From NCBI GenBank assembly GCA_965215545.1, contig OZ244066.1:3038001-3102000 (forward strand): 64,000 nt of DNA. Reading direction: 5' to 3'. The notes beneath the pieces were generated by a model. The model was given only the letters and a program-made list of their open reading frames with translations, was not told the origin of the DNA and did no database searches. This stretch comes from MPNP01 sp965215545 (GTDB taxonomy: Bacteria; Pseudomonadota; Alphaproteobacteria; Rhodobacterales; Rhodobacteraceae). The position numbers and the translations under genes were made by a program. Positions 16,249 to 25,061 of the stretch are shown one piece after another; the first letter of the stretch is position 1; every line of letters starts with the position of its first letter.

Positions 16249-16892
16249 GGAAGACGGGAGCCCTCATCACTCTTGAGGGGATTGACGGAACCGGCAAGTC
16301 AACCCAGGCCGGACGCCTGGCCCGCACCCTGGAGGATCGGGGCCACGATGTCCTGCTGACACGGGAACCGGGTGGAACAGAGGGCGCCGAAGAGATTCGC
16401 AAGCTGCTGCTCGGGAGAGACGCGTTGCACTGGTCATCTGCCAGTGCGTTGCTGCTGTTCTTTGCCGCCCGGTGCAATCATGTCGAACAGAGGATCCGCC
16501 CGGCGATCTCGGCCGGAAAAATTGTCATCTGTGATCGGTTCACCGATTCCACCCGGATCTATCAGGGCGACGAAATTGTCGGGGATGGTCTCCTCGAGAG
16601 GATCAATAGCGAGTTGGTGGACATGGAACCCGACTTGACGCTGGTCTTGCGGACCCGTCCGGAGGTGGCCCGGCGACGCATCCGCCAGCGCGGTGAAGCG
16701 ATGACGCGGTACGAACAGCTTGATCGGGAGTCTCTGGACCGGATGATCGAGGGATTTGCCCGGATTGTCACCGATTTTCCCGAGCGCTGCATTGACATTG
16801 ATGCCGACAGGGATCCTGATGTCATTGCCCGCGAAATCACCGCCTGCACACTCGCTAGACTGGGAAAGGGGGGCAACGATGGGCGGCGATAA
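16245..16892 (+). CDS. tmk: Thymidylate kinase
   Basis: Phosphorylates dTMP to dTDP. The 215-residue protein has the P-loop LEGIDGTGKSTQ near residue 10, the DR(F/Y)-type motif ICDRFTDSTRIYQG near 93, and the LID-region RIRQRGE near 147. The third residue of the P-loop segment and the lack of extra LID arginine/glycine details do not suggest inactivity. It overlaps the upstream carboxypeptidase by 4 nt and holB by 14 nt. Confidence 0.94.
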   Translation: MRKTGALITLEGIDGTGKSTQAGRLARTLEDRGHDVLLTREPGGTEGAEEIRKLLLGRDALHWSSASALLLFFAARCNHVEQRIRPAISAGKIVICDRFTDSTRIYQGDEIVGDGLLERINSELVDMEPDLTLVLRTRPEVARRRIRQRGEAMTRYEQLDRESLDRMIEGFARIVTDFPERCIDIDADRDPDVIAREITACTLARLGKGGNDGRR

Positions 16893-17925
16893 CCGCGACC
16901 CGATCCGGCAGATGGCGGCTGAGGAACGATTCCTTGATGCCTGGCGACGGAATCGACTTCAATCGGCCTGGCTCATCACTGGTCCGGTGGGAATCGGCAA
17001 GGGTGCCCTGGCCATCAGGATGGCAAGTTTCCTGCTGGCAGATGGCCATGATGGAACGGCTGACCTTGATGTGCCATCCGACAATCCGATCCACGCCCGG
17101 ATCGCAGCCGGGGCAGAGCCGAGTCTGCGTCAGGTCAGGATGGCAGCCAATGACACGGGGGGTGGCCGGCCCAGCCAGATCCGTGTCGATGACATCCGGG
17201 AGATGCGTGAACATTTCCGGCTGGCAGCCTTGGGCGGCAAGCCGCGGATCGCAATCATTGACTCGGCGGATGATCTCAACCGGAATGCAGCCAATGCTCT
17301 CCTCAAGGATCTGGAGGAACCCCCGGACAATGCCTATTATTTCCTGACCAGCAGCACACCACTTCGCCTGTTGCCGACCATTCGGAGCCGCTGCCGGATG
17401 TTGCCCTGTGCGGTGCATGCCGGTCCGGACATTGCCGCGGCACTGGCAACACGCCCTGATATCGACACCGGACAGCGGGACGGGCTGGGCATTCTGGCCC
17501 AAGGATCAGTTGCCATGGCCCTGCGACTGCACGACAATGAAGGACTTGCCATCTATGGGCAACTGCTCGCGATGCTGACCGACTTCGAGAGACCCGAGTC
17601 CCACATCCTGATGTTGGCTGATCGATGCGAGGCCGAGCCGACACCCGAGACCTTTGCCACCATCCAGACCCTCTCGGGCATTCTGGTCGCCCGTCTGGCC
17701 TGTCTGGCAGCCACGGGCACCCTGACCCGGGAGGTGGTGGCCGGCGAGGCGGCAACCCTGACCCCGTTTGCGAGACCCGGGCGGGCGGCAATGGACTGGT
17801 CGGAACTCTATTTTGAACTTGTGGGCACCCTGGAGACGGCCCGTTTGGGACAGCTGGGTGTGTTCGAGAAAATCACCCTGCTTGGCGACCGGATCACCAC
17901 AACAGCCCGGACCCTGGTGCCGTGA
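16879..17925 (+). CDS. holB: DNA polymerase III subunit delta-prime
   Basis: A clamp-loader subunit. The 348-residue protein carries a P-loop-like WLITGPVGIGKGALAIRMA near residue 32, the VDDIREM motif near 100 and IDSADDLNRNAANALLKDLEEPP near 128. That last block is the family's sensor/SRC-like region, although the true SRC arginine motif appears as SRCRMLPC near 172. I start at the ATG at 16879 (AAAGGGGGG site); an upstream in-frame start at 16756 would lie deep inside tmk. It overlaps tatD by 4 nt. In many alphaproteobacteria metG sits between holB and tatD; here it is absent. Confidence 0.92.
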   Translation: MGGDNRDPIRQMAAEERFLDAWRRNRLQSAWLITGPVGIGKGALAIRMASFLLADGHDGTADLDVPSDNPIHARIAAGAEPSLRQVRMAANDTGGGRPSQIRVDDIREMREHFRLAALGGKPRIAIIDSADDLNRNAANALLKDLEEPPDNAYYFLTSSTPLRLLPTIRSRCRMLPCAVHAGPDIAAALATRPDIDTGQRDGLGILAQGSVAMALRLHDNEGLAIYGQLLAMLTDFERPESHILMLADRCEAEPTPETFATIQTLSGILVARLACLAATGTLTREVVAGEAATLTPFARPGRAAMDWSELYFELVGTLETARLGQLGVFEKITLLGDRITTTARTLVP

Positions 17926-18743
17926 CCATGCCCTCCTCTGCCCGTTGGGTTCCCGACAGTCACTGCCATCTCGACTGTCCCCAATTTGCCGAGGATCTCG
18001 ACCGGATCCTTGCCGGGGCCCGGGCGGCCAGGGTGGGCCCCTTGGTGACGATCTGTACAAAACCCAGCCAGATTGACAGGACCCGGACCATCGCCCATGC
18101 CCATGCTGATGTCTTCTATGCTGCCGGGGTTCATCCCCATCATGCCGCGACCGAGCCAGCAGTGACTGCGGACTCCCTCATCGGACTTGCCGATGACCCG
18201 AAACTGGTTGCCCTGGGTGAAACAGGACTTGACTACCATTATACGCGCGACACACGATCAGCCCAGTTGACAAGCCTGCAGGTCCATATCGAGGCAGCCC
18301 GCGCGACGGATCTGCCCCTCGTGATTCATGCCCGCGATGCCGATGATGACATGATCGAGGTTCTCGGCACCGCCTGGAACCGGGCGCCCTTCAGATGCAT
18401 CATGCACTGCTATTCCTCGGGCCAGCAACTCGCCGACCTTGCCATCGCCTGCCAATTCCATCTGTCGATTGCCGGCAATGTCACCTTCCGGAATGCCGAT
18501 GCCCTGCGTCGGACTGTGGCCACAATTCCGCCTGCACAGGTGCTTGTCGAAACCGATGCGCCCTACCTCGCCCCGGTCCCCCATCGTGGCCAACGCAACG
18601 AGCCGGCCCTTGTCCGACACACCGCAGCGTGCGTGGCCGATCTCTTGCATCTGTCCATGAACACCTTTGCCGAGCAGGTCCATGCCAACACCCTGGTGGC
18701 CTTTCCCCGCATCGCCCGCACGTTGCGGGATCGTGAGCCATGA
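17922..18743 (+). CDS. tatD: TatD-family metal-dependent hydrolase (DNase)
   Basis: The 273-residue amidohydrolase-fold protein has the metal site residues in order: H-C-H in DSHCHLDCPQF near residue 14, the ALGETGLDYHY glutamate near 95, the LVIHARDADDD histidine near 130, the MHCYSSG histidine near 155, and the final ETDAPYLAPVPHRGQRNEP aspartate near 205. TatD proteins are 3'-5' exonucleases or deoxyribonucleases linked to repair and quality control. Start and stop overlap neighbours by 4 nt. Confidence 0.93.
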   Translation: MTMPSSARWVPDSHCHLDCPQFAEDLDRILAGARAARVGPLVTICTKPSQIDRTRTIAHAHADVFYAAGVHPHHAATEPAVTADSLIGLADDPKLVALGETGLDYHYTRDTRSAQLTSLQVHIEAARATDLPLVIHARDADDDMIEVLGTAWNRAPFRCIMHCYSSGQQLADLAIACQFHLSIAGNVTFRNADALRRTVATIPPAQVLVETDAPYLAPVPHRGQRNEPALVRHTAACVADLLHLSMNTFAEQVHANTLVAFPRIARTLRDREP

Positions 18744-19534
18744 CGACCCGCTTCACGATCCTGGGTTGCGGATCATCCGGCGGTGTTCCCCGGCTGGGCA
18801 ATGTCTGGGGTGCCTGCAATCCAGACAATCCCCGCAATCGCCGCCGGCGATGTTCATTGCTGATCGAGCAGTCCGATGCAGGGGGAACGACGACGGTCCT
18901 GGTGGATGTCTCCCCCGATATGCGCATGCAACTGCTCGAGGCCGGAATCGGTGCGGTGGATGGTGTCGTGATCAGTCATGCCCACGCGGATCACGTCAAT
19001 GGTATCGATGACCTGCGGGTCCTGGCCATGAACAGGAAGCAACCTGTCACCCTCTGGGCCGATGCCGGGACGGGCACAATTCTCCAACATCGGTTCGGTT
19101 ATGCCTTTGCGGCCAGGGACGCCACCAGCCATCCCCCCTTCGTTGAGCTGCGCCTCATGACCGATCCCGTGACAGTCACCGGAGCTGGGGGTTCCATCAC
19201 CCTGCAACCCCTTGCTGTTGAGCATGGGTCGATCATGAGTCTCGGCTTCCGGATTGGCTCCCTGGTCTATCTCCCCGACGTCTCGGCAATCCCCGATCCT
19301 GTGTGGCCGTTGCTTGCGGGTCTGGACTGCTGGATTGTCGATGCGTTGCAGCCCGCCCCGCATGTCTCGCACTCCCATCTCGACCAAACCCTCGAGTGGA
19401 TTGCCCGGGTCGCCCCACGCGTGGCCTATCTGACCAATATGGGCACCCGCATGGATTACGACACCGTGGCCAGGGACACCCCCGCCAATGTCCACCCGGC
19501 CCATGATGGACTCATCATCGAAACCCGGTCTTGA
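18740..19534 (+). CDS. Metallo-beta-lactamase-fold hydrolase (PhnP-like)
   Basis: The 264-residue protein starts with LGCGSSGGVPRLG and contains the metal-binding SHAHADHVNGID motif (H-x-H-x-D-H) near residue 79. A histidine near 165 in AVEHGSIMSLGF and the late HSHLDQTL block follow. This pattern matches the MBL subgroup that includes PhnP cyclic phosphate phosphodiesterase and is regularly encoded after tatD in alphaproteobacteria. The physiological substrate in that context is not established. 4-nt overlap with tatD. Confidence 0.88.
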   Translation: MTTRFTILGCGSSGGVPRLGNVWGACNPDNPRNRRRRCSLLIEQSDAGGTTTVLVDVSPDMRMQLLEAGIGAVDGVVISHAHADHVNGIDDLRVLAMNRKQPVTLWADAGTGTILQHRFGYAFAARDATSHPPFVELRLMTDPVTVTGAGGSITLQPLAVEHGSIMSLGFRIGSLVYLPDVSAIPDPVWPLLAGLDCWIVDALQPAPHVSHSHLDQTLEWIARVAPRVAYLTNMGTRMDYDTVARDTPANVHPAHDGLIIETRS

Positions 19535-19535
19535 T

Positions 19536-20468
19536 GTGCAGATTCTGTTTGACGTCACGACACCGATCTTCCTGATCATCGGTGCCGGAGCCCTGGCGAC
19601 CCGGGCCCGGCTCCTGACGACTGCAGCTTGTGATGGGGTCATGGTCTATGCCCAGCAATTTGCCATACCCTGCCTGCTGTTCATGGCCATCTGGCGCATG
19701 GATCTCTCGATGGATGTGAACCCGGCACTGCTGGCCTCATTCTATGGTGGCTCCGTGTTCTGTTTTGTCGCCGGGATCACGGGAGCCCGGCTGCTGTTCC
19801 GCCGCAGCTGGGAGGATGCAGTGGTGATCGGATTCTGCGCCCTCTTCGGCAACACGGTTCTGCTTGGTCTGGCCGTTGTCGGCCGTGCCTACAATGACGC
19901 CGCGCTGGCAGCCACGTTCACCATCGTCGCCTTCCATGCCCTGTTCTGCTACACGATCGGGGTGGCCGCCTATGAATTCCGACGGGATCACCGGGAAGCG
20001 TCCGGTCGCATCGTCCAGCAGATCCTGCGCTCCCTTGCCTCGAATGCCCTCCTGATTGGCCTCATGCTTGGCCTGGCGTTCAACCTGCTTGGCATCGGCC
20101 TGCCGCACGGAGTGATCGATGCCCTGACGTTTCTGGCTGGAGGCGGCATACCGGCTGCCCTCTTTGCCCTGGGTGGTGTCCTGACCCGCTACCGAATTGC
20201 GGGTGATGCAGGACCGATCGCCATGGTCTGCCTGCTTTCGCTCCTCGTGCATCCAGCCCTGGCCCTGACCCTCTCCACCCTGGTTTTCGATCTCGATCGG
20301 GATCTGGTCCAGGGTGCGGTTGTGACTGCCGCCATGGCACCTGGCATCAATGCCTTTCTCTTTGCATCAATCTATCAGCGGGCCATGCGCATCGCTGCCA
20401 GCACCATTCTCATCGGAACATTGCTGTCACTGTTTACTGCGTCATTCTGGATTGCCATCCTGTCCTGA
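19536..20468 (+). CDS. AEC (auxin efflux carrier) family transporter
   Basis: The 310-residue membrane protein has about ten hydrophobic segments in two halves separated by a short charged loop (YEFRRDHREASGR, near residue 155). That is the layout of AEC-family permeases, which export or import small organic acids. The start is uncertain. A GTG at 19536 directly follows the stop of the upstream gene and begins the conserved hydrophobic sequence (VQILFDVTTPIFLIIGAGAL). ATGs at 19503 and 19506 would overlap the upstream gene. No substrate can be inferred. Confidence 0.85.
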   Translation: MQILFDVTTPIFLIIGAGALATRARLLTTAACDGVMVYAQQFAIPCLLFMAIWRMDLSMDVNPALLASFYGGSVFCFVAGITGARLLFRRSWEDAVVIGFCALFGNTVLLGLAVVGRAYNDAALAATFTIVAFHALFCYTIGVAAYEFRRDHREASGRIVQQILRSLASNALLIGLMLGLAFNLLGIGLPHGVIDALTFLAGGGIPAALFALGGVLTRYRIAGDAGPIAMVCLLSLLVHPALALTLSTLVFDLDRDLVQGAVVTAAMAPGINAFLFASIYQRAMRIAASTILIGTLLSLFTASFWIAILS

Positions 20469-20559
20469 TCCAGCCCCTTGCCCGGGATCCCCCCGGGGGC
20501 AAATGGAACGCTTCCGCTGACAGCGGGGCCCCATGGCCCAGGTCCGGAAGCATGGATGA

Positions 20560-20646
20560 TGGTGCGGTCGAGAAGACTCGAACTTCCACGGGTCTTACCC
20601 CACAGCGACCTCAACGCTGCGCGTCTACCAATTCCGCCACGACCGC
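20560..20646 (-). tRNA. tRNA-Leu (GAG anticodon)
   Basis: The reverse strand folds as an 87-nt class II tRNA with encoded CCA. The acceptor stem is GCGGTCG/CGACCGC, the D-arm GGCGGAATTGGTAGACGC, the anticodon loop TTGAGGT with GAG, a variable arm and the T-arm AGTTCGAGTCT. It reads CUC codons. It lies in the gap between the AEC transporter and lipB. Confidence 0.96.
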
Positions 20647-20912
20647 AGGAGCGACCTCTGCCACCGGGGAGTCCACCGGGACAGATGCCGCCGGCACCCT
20701 AGCCTGATCAACGCCCGGATGCAATGCAGTCCCGCACCTCGGGATCGGAGCGGATGGCGGCTTGCCGGCTGCTTGAATATTGGGCCGGGTCACCATACGG
20801 GATCGGGTGCCGGACCGCGGCGTTCCGCCTCCCCTCCCCCGCTGGCGAGTGCAGCGTGGTGGACGGCCGATGAACGATCAGGCCGGGGCCGGGGAGAACG
20901 GAGGGTGGTGTC

Positions 20913-21584
20913 TTGACCATTGATTGGGTCATCAGCAGTACACCTGTCGCCTACCAGGATGCCCTTGATGCGATGGCAGGGCGCGTTGAGGCGATCGGCC
21001 AGGGTCAAGCGGCGGAAACAATCTGGCTCCTGGAGCATCCTCCTCTCTACACGGCGGGAACCAGTACCAGAATGGAGGAGTATCTCGGTGGCAATGATCT
21101 TCCCGTGCACCGGACCGGGCGCGGGGGCCGCCTGACCTATCACGGTCCGGGGCAGCGGGTCGTGTACGTCATGCTCGATCTCGGCCAGCGCGACCGCGAT
21201 CTGCGCCGGTTCATCACCGATCTCGAGGCCTGGATCATCGCAACACTCGCGACATTCGGCATCAAGGGCGAGGTGCGGCCGGGGCGCGTGGGGATTTGGG
21301 TGATGGATGAGACGGTTGAAGCGGGGGAATGCAAGATCGCAGCGGTGGGCCTGCGAATCCGGAAGTGGATCAGCTTCCATGGCCTGGCCATCAATGTCGC
21401 CCCGGACCTGAGCCATTTCCGCCATATCATCCCCTGTGGCCTCAGCGAATTCGGGGTCACGAGCCTGCATGCTCTCGGGGTTGGCATCAGCATGGATGAG
21501 CTTGATGCCGCCCTGCAGACGACATTCATGGCCCGGTTTGCCGACGTACGAACCGTCAGGTTGACCAATGGGTGCGTGATCTGA
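20913..21584 (+). CDS. lipB: Lipoyl(octanoyl) transferase
   Basis: Transfers the octanoyl group from acyl carrier protein to lipoyl domains. The 223-residue protein has WLLEHPPLYTAGTS near residue 40, the RGGRLTYHGPGQRVVYVMLD signature near 71, the catalytic lysine region AGECKIAAVGLRIRKWISFHG near 138-158, and the catalytic cysteine in HIIPCGLSEFGVTSL near 175. The start is a TTG at 20913 preceded by GGAGGG; no better start lies nearby. lipA is not in the window. Confidence 0.93.
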   Translation: MTIDWVISSTPVAYQDALDAMAGRVEAIGQGQAAETIWLLEHPPLYTAGTSTRMEEYLGGNDLPVHRTGRGGRLTYHGPGQRVVYVMLDLGQRDRDLRRFITDLEAWIIATLATFGIKGEVRPGRVGIWVMDETVEAGECKIAAVGLRIRKWISFHGLAINVAPDLSHFRHIIPCGLSEFGVTSLHALGVGISMDELDAALQTTFMARFADVRTVRLTNGCVI

Positions 21585-21737
21585 TGCCCGATCACGCCCT
21601 TGTCCGGGTCGCAGGCTGGCGACGACTTCCGGACCGGCCTGCCAGTGGGGCACGCAAATTGCATTGTGTCCAGAGGACGACTGGCATAGAGACCGGTCCA
21701 TTGGACATGGGAAGACAGGGGCAGTAGCGAGACGGAC

Positions 21738-23414
21738 ATGGCTGATATCACCGCAGGTCACGAGACAGAGCACGAAAAGCAGGGGTTCTTCGTTCGTTGG
21801 TTCATGTCAACGAACCACAAGGACATCGGGATTCTCTACATCTTCACGGCCGCCTTTGTAGGTTTCATCGCCGTTCTCTTCACGGTCTACATGCGCATGG
21901 AACTCTCCGAGCCCGGGGTCCAGTACATGTGTCTGGAGGGGGCAAGCCTGCTCGCGGCAGCGGTGGAGGACTGTACGCCCAATGGGCATCTCTGGAATGT
22001 CCTGATCACCGGCCATGGCATCCTCATGATGTTCTTTGTGGTCATTCCGGCACTGTTCGGCGGCTTTGGCAACTACTTCATGCCCTTGATGATCGGTGCC
22101 CCCGATATGGCGTTTCCACGCCTCAATAACCTCTCCTACTGGATGTTCGTTGCCGGAACATCCCTGGCGATCGCGTCAGTCGTGGCACCCGGTGGATCCG
22201 GACAGGCCGGCACCGGCGTAGGCTGGGTTCTCTATGCACCGCTGTCGACCACCGAGGGCGGCATGTCGATGGATCTTGCGATCTTTGCCGTGCACCTCTC
22301 GGGGGCATCATCCATTCTGGGTGCAATCAACATGATCACGACATTCCTGAACATGCGAGCCCCGGGCATGACGCTCCACAAGACCCCCCTGTTCCCGTGG
22401 TCGATCTTTGTCACCGGCTGGCTGATCCTCCTGGCGCTGCCGGTTCTCGCCGGCGCCATCACCATGCTCCTGACCGACAGGAACTTCGGCACCACATTCT
22501 TCGATGCCGCCGGTGGCGGCGACCCGGTCCTCTACCAGCACCTGCTCTGGTTCTTTGGCCACCCGGAAGTCTACATCATCATCGTGCCCGGCTTCGGGAT
22601 CATCTCCCATGTGATCTCGACCTTCTCCCGCAAGCCGATCTTTGGCTACCTGCCCATGGTCTATGCCATGGTCGCCATCGGGGCCCTGGGTTTCGTCGTC
22701 TGGGCCCACCACATGTACACGGTTGGCATGAGCATCACCCAGCAATCCTACTTCATGCTGGCAACCATGGTGATCGCAGTGCCCACCGGCATCAAGATCT
22801 TCTCCTGGATCGCCACGATGTGGGGCGGTTCCGTTTCATTCAAGACGCCGATGCTCTGGGCCTTCGGCTTCCTGTTTTTGTTCACGGTCGGTGGGGTGAC
22901 CGGGATCATTCTCAGCCAGGCGGGTGTCGATCGTGCCTATCACGACACGTATTACGTGGTGGCGCACTTTCACTACGTGATGTCGCTGGGCGCGGTGTTC
23001 TGCATCTTTGCCGGCATCTATTACTGGATCGGCAAGATGTCGGGACGGCAATACCCGGAATGGGCCGGCAAACTGCATTTCTGGACCATGTTCATCGGCT
23101 CCAACCTGACCTTCTTCCCGCAGCATTTTCTTGGGCGCCAGGGCATGCCGCGGCGCTACATCGACTATCCGGAAGCCTTCGCGTTCTGGAATGAGGTTTC
23201 GTCGTGGGGCGCCTTCCTGTCGTTTGGCTCGTTCGTCTTCTTCATCGGTGTGGTCTTCTACACACTCTTGTATGGCAAGCGCATCGAAGACCCCGCCTAT
23301 TGGGGCGAACATGCCGATACGCTGGAATGGCGGCTGCCCAACCCGCCCCCGCACCACACCCATGAGGTGCTGCCCAAGCGTCACGAATGGGATCGCATGC
23401 CGGTCGGACATTGA
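21738..23414 (+). CDS. ctaD: Cytochrome c oxidase subunit I (aa3 type)
   Basis: The catalytic haem-copper subunit of the terminal oxidase, 558 residues with twelve membrane spans. FFVRWFMSTNHKDIGILY opens the protein. GHPEVYIIIVPGFGIISH carries the CuB ligand histidine and the A1-type glutamate, WAHHMYTVGM carries the CuB histidine pair, and AHFHYVMSLGA supplies the haem ligands. D-channel (near LFGGFGNYFMPLMIGAPDMAFPR) and K-channel elements look intact. The subunit II, III and assembly genes that commonly accompany it are absent here. Confidence 0.96.
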   Translation: MADITAGHETEHEKQGFFVRWFMSTNHKDIGILYIFTAAFVGFIAVLFTVYMRMELSEPGVQYMCLEGASLLAAAVEDCTPNGHLWNVLITGHGILMMFFVVIPALFGGFGNYFMPLMIGAPDMAFPRLNNLSYWMFVAGTSLAIASVVAPGGSGQAGTGVGWVLYAPLSTTEGGMSMDLAIFAVHLSGASSILGAINMITTFLNMRAPGMTLHKTPLFPWSIFVTGWLILLALPVLAGAITMLLTDRNFGTTFFDAAGGGDPVLYQHLLWFFGHPEVYIIIVPGFGIISHVISTFSRKPIFGYLPMVYAMVAIGALGFVVWAHHMYTVGMSITQQSYFMLATMVIAVPTGIKIFSWIATMWGGSVSFKTPMLWAFGFLFLFTVGGVTGIILSQAGVDRAYHDTYYVVAHFHYVMSLGAVFCIFAGIYYWIGKMSGRQYPEWAGKLHFWTMFIGSNLTFFPQHFLGRQGMPRRYIDYPEAFAFWNEVSSWGAFLSFGSFVFFIGVVFYTLLYGKRIEDPAYWGEHADTLEWRLPNPPPHHTHEVLPKRHEWDRMPVGH

Positions 23415-23468
23415 GGCACGGTCGATCAGGACTGAGCCGCCGGTCGTGCCCCAGTTTGGCATTCCCGC

Positions 23469-23497
23469 TTGCCTTCCGCCGGCAAAGGCGGTAGAGT
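23469..23497 (+). promoter_or_regulatory. Sigma-70-like promoter of the poly-C secreted-protein gene
   Basis: TTGCCT (23469-23474) and TAGAGT (23492-23497) are separated by exactly 17 bp and lie about 30 bp upstream of the ATG at 23528, with a GGAGGAG site between. The same arrangement, with the shared sequence GTAGAGTG, precedes the paralogue at 47419, which supports a functional promoter. Confidence 0.55.
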
Positions 23498-23527
23498 GAT
23501 GGCATCAATGGATCCGGAGGAGTTGCC

Positions 23528-24206
23528 ATGACCCGCATGACACTGCCCCCCCCCTAAGTTAAGAAACCTCCTCCTGCTCCTGCTGCTAGCCGGGCTGGCG
23601 GCACCGGTCGCAGCACAGACGGCCGTCACCAGCAACGGGCGAGAGGGTCCCACGGCGTGCTTGGATCAACCGGAGGTCAACGCTGGGAATATGCCCATTA
23701 CGGCCCTATCCACATCCAGCATTACCTACACGACTCCGGCGATCACATGGAACGAATATGTCGGGCGGCTCGGCGGTGTGTCAGCACCTGCACGGACGCG
23801 TGTTTTTCATGAGGTTTTTAAAGCCGATTCAGGGCGCCAGGATGCGGTAAGATTGGGTAGACTTATCAGCGGTGGGCAGCTCAACACCCAAAGCATAACC
23901 GCAAGTGGATTGTCTGCAAAGACCCTTTATTATGTGGAAACTGCTGTTCAGGCACGAAATGCAGACGAGAGTATAATCGAGAGTATCCCGAAACAGGTGT
24001 TTGCCCGCCGCTGCTTCATGACCGGCGGCACCTACACCATGACTGTCGCCCCAGGCACTGAGGGCCGGTCCAGCGGCTGCTTCTCGATCAGCCCCCTCAC
24101 CCAACAGCATGTCCGCAACTGCTGGTGTGGGCGCAAGACCACCCTGCCCCTGTTCAGCTCCACCCAGGACAACACCAATTTCCTGAACATGTGGGGCTGC
24201 CGGTAG
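23528..24206 (+). CDS. Secreted FN3-like/Cys-rich protein, poly-C interrupted (phase-OFF reading)
   Basis: Read from the ATG at 23528 the frame gives MTRMTL, then nine C (23546-23554) and an immediate TAA. With eight C the frame would continue into a signal peptide (LRNLLLLLLLAGLAAPVAAQ) and a 225-residue protein ending at 24206. It has a beta-rich domain resembling fibronectin III (residues about 60-140) and a cysteine-rich tail with motifs ARRCFMTGG, GCFSISP and CWCG. A downstream TTG at 23661 could only give a leaderless product. Paralogue at 47419. Either true slipped-strand phase variation or a homopolymer sequencing error explains the break. The function is unknown; secreted or surface location is likely. 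Confidence 0.65.
23546..23554 (+). repeat. Homopolymeric C tract (9 C) at codon 7, putative phase-variation switch
   Basis: Nine consecutive C directly after codon 6 of the secreted-protein gene. Length 8 (or 11) keeps the signal peptide frame; 9 ends translation at TAA. Such tracts near a start codon are the standard substrate for slipped-strand mispairing. Confidence 0.7.
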
Positions 24207-24230
24207 CGGCCATCGCCCTGACAGAAGTGT

Positions 24231-24265
24231 GGCAGTCCGCACCGTTCCGGTCGGTGCGGACTGCC
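24231..24265 (+). terminator. 14-bp perfect hairpin followed by a second G+C-rich hairpin
   Basis: GGCAGTCCGCACCG and CGGTGCGGACTGCC form a perfect 14-bp stem with a 7-nt loop, 24 bp after the stop of the secreted-protein gene. A second, imperfect hairpin (CCGCCGCC.../...GGCGGCGG) follows at about 24264-24297. No T-run follows, so this is either a factor-assisted terminator or a message-end stabiliser. Confidence 0.6.
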
Positions 24266-24500
24266 GCCGCCCGTCGTCCGGAGACGGACGGCGGCGGGTG
24301 TTGTCCTGGAGGCGCCACCCATCGCCACCGCAACCCCATCGACACAGATCGGCCAGGACAGTTTCGAACTGGGGTGCTGACGGGGCGAGCCGTCCATTGA
24401 GGGCTGGGTCCGGGGCAGGATCGTCATCGCCTGGGGCCCCCAATCGCAGGATCGGCCCACTTGCAGACTCCGCGCCGTCAGGCCAGCGGAGCCGGTGGGG

Positions 24501-25028
24501 TCATGGTGGTGAGGGTATGCGGCGGGTTGCCCCCGACCTGTGGGTCCCGACTTGGCTGTGGGTGCCTGGACAGAGTTTGTCCACGACCAGCCGCCCGATC
24601 GTGTCATAGGCGATCTGGTTGGGATAGCGGTCCTTGAGGGCCCGGATGACCCGCCCCTTGTCCCGAATTCCGTCGGCACCAATGGCTGCGATCGCCCGGT
24701 CGATGGCGTCGCTGACCTCATCGGGAGACAGCAGCTGGGGCAGCAACGAATTGATGAGAGTGATCTCCTTGCGTTGCCGGGCAGCGAGATCGATATGGCC
24801 CTGCTCGTCAAACCGGTTGGAACTCTCCGTACGCTGGGCTTTCATTTCGCTGAGGAGGGCAATGATGTCCTGATCGGATATCCCCTCCGGATTGTTTGAT
24901 TCAGCAACACTGTCCCGATCAACAATGGCGGCATTGATCAGTTTGAACAGGGCCCGCTGCTCCTTGTCGGCACAGGACTGGGCAGCCTCAAGGGCCGCTG
25001 CGATCGCCGCACGGATGGGTGTGGTCAT
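24501..25028 (-). CDS. GatB/YqeY domain protein
   Basis: The 175-residue protein matches the YqeY family: RAALFKLINAAIVDRD-like helix near residues 25-38, ISDQDIIALLSEMKAQRTES near 50, and ITLINSLLPQLLSPDEVSDA near 87. The usual length is about 150 residues; here the C-terminus carries about 25 extra basic/proline residues (GTHSQVGTHRSGATRRIPSP) that may be readthrough past a lost stop. The YqeY domain is related to the tRNA-binding tail of GatB, but the cellular role is not established. It lies 33 bp downstream of ilvC's end with the same orientation. Confidence 0.86.
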   Translation of the reverse strand: MTTPIRAAIAAALEAAQSCADKEQRALFKLINAAIVDRDSVAESNNPEGISDQDIIALLSEMKAQRTESSNRFDEQGHIDLAARQRKEITLINSLLPQLLSPDEVSDAIDRAIAAIGADGIRDKGRVIRALKDRYPNQIAYDTIGRLVVDKLCPGTHSQVGTHRSGATRRIPSPP

Positions 25029-25061
25029 GGCCTGGATCTCCAGGGCCTCACCGGAATGGGC

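Noticed and set aside
23661..24206. Leaderless gene starting at TTG 23661
   Set aside because: The same frame extends upstream through a clear signal peptide to the poly-C tract with promoter and ribosome-binding site at the ATG 23528. A TTG start inside the mature region without a Shine-Dalgarno is less likely.
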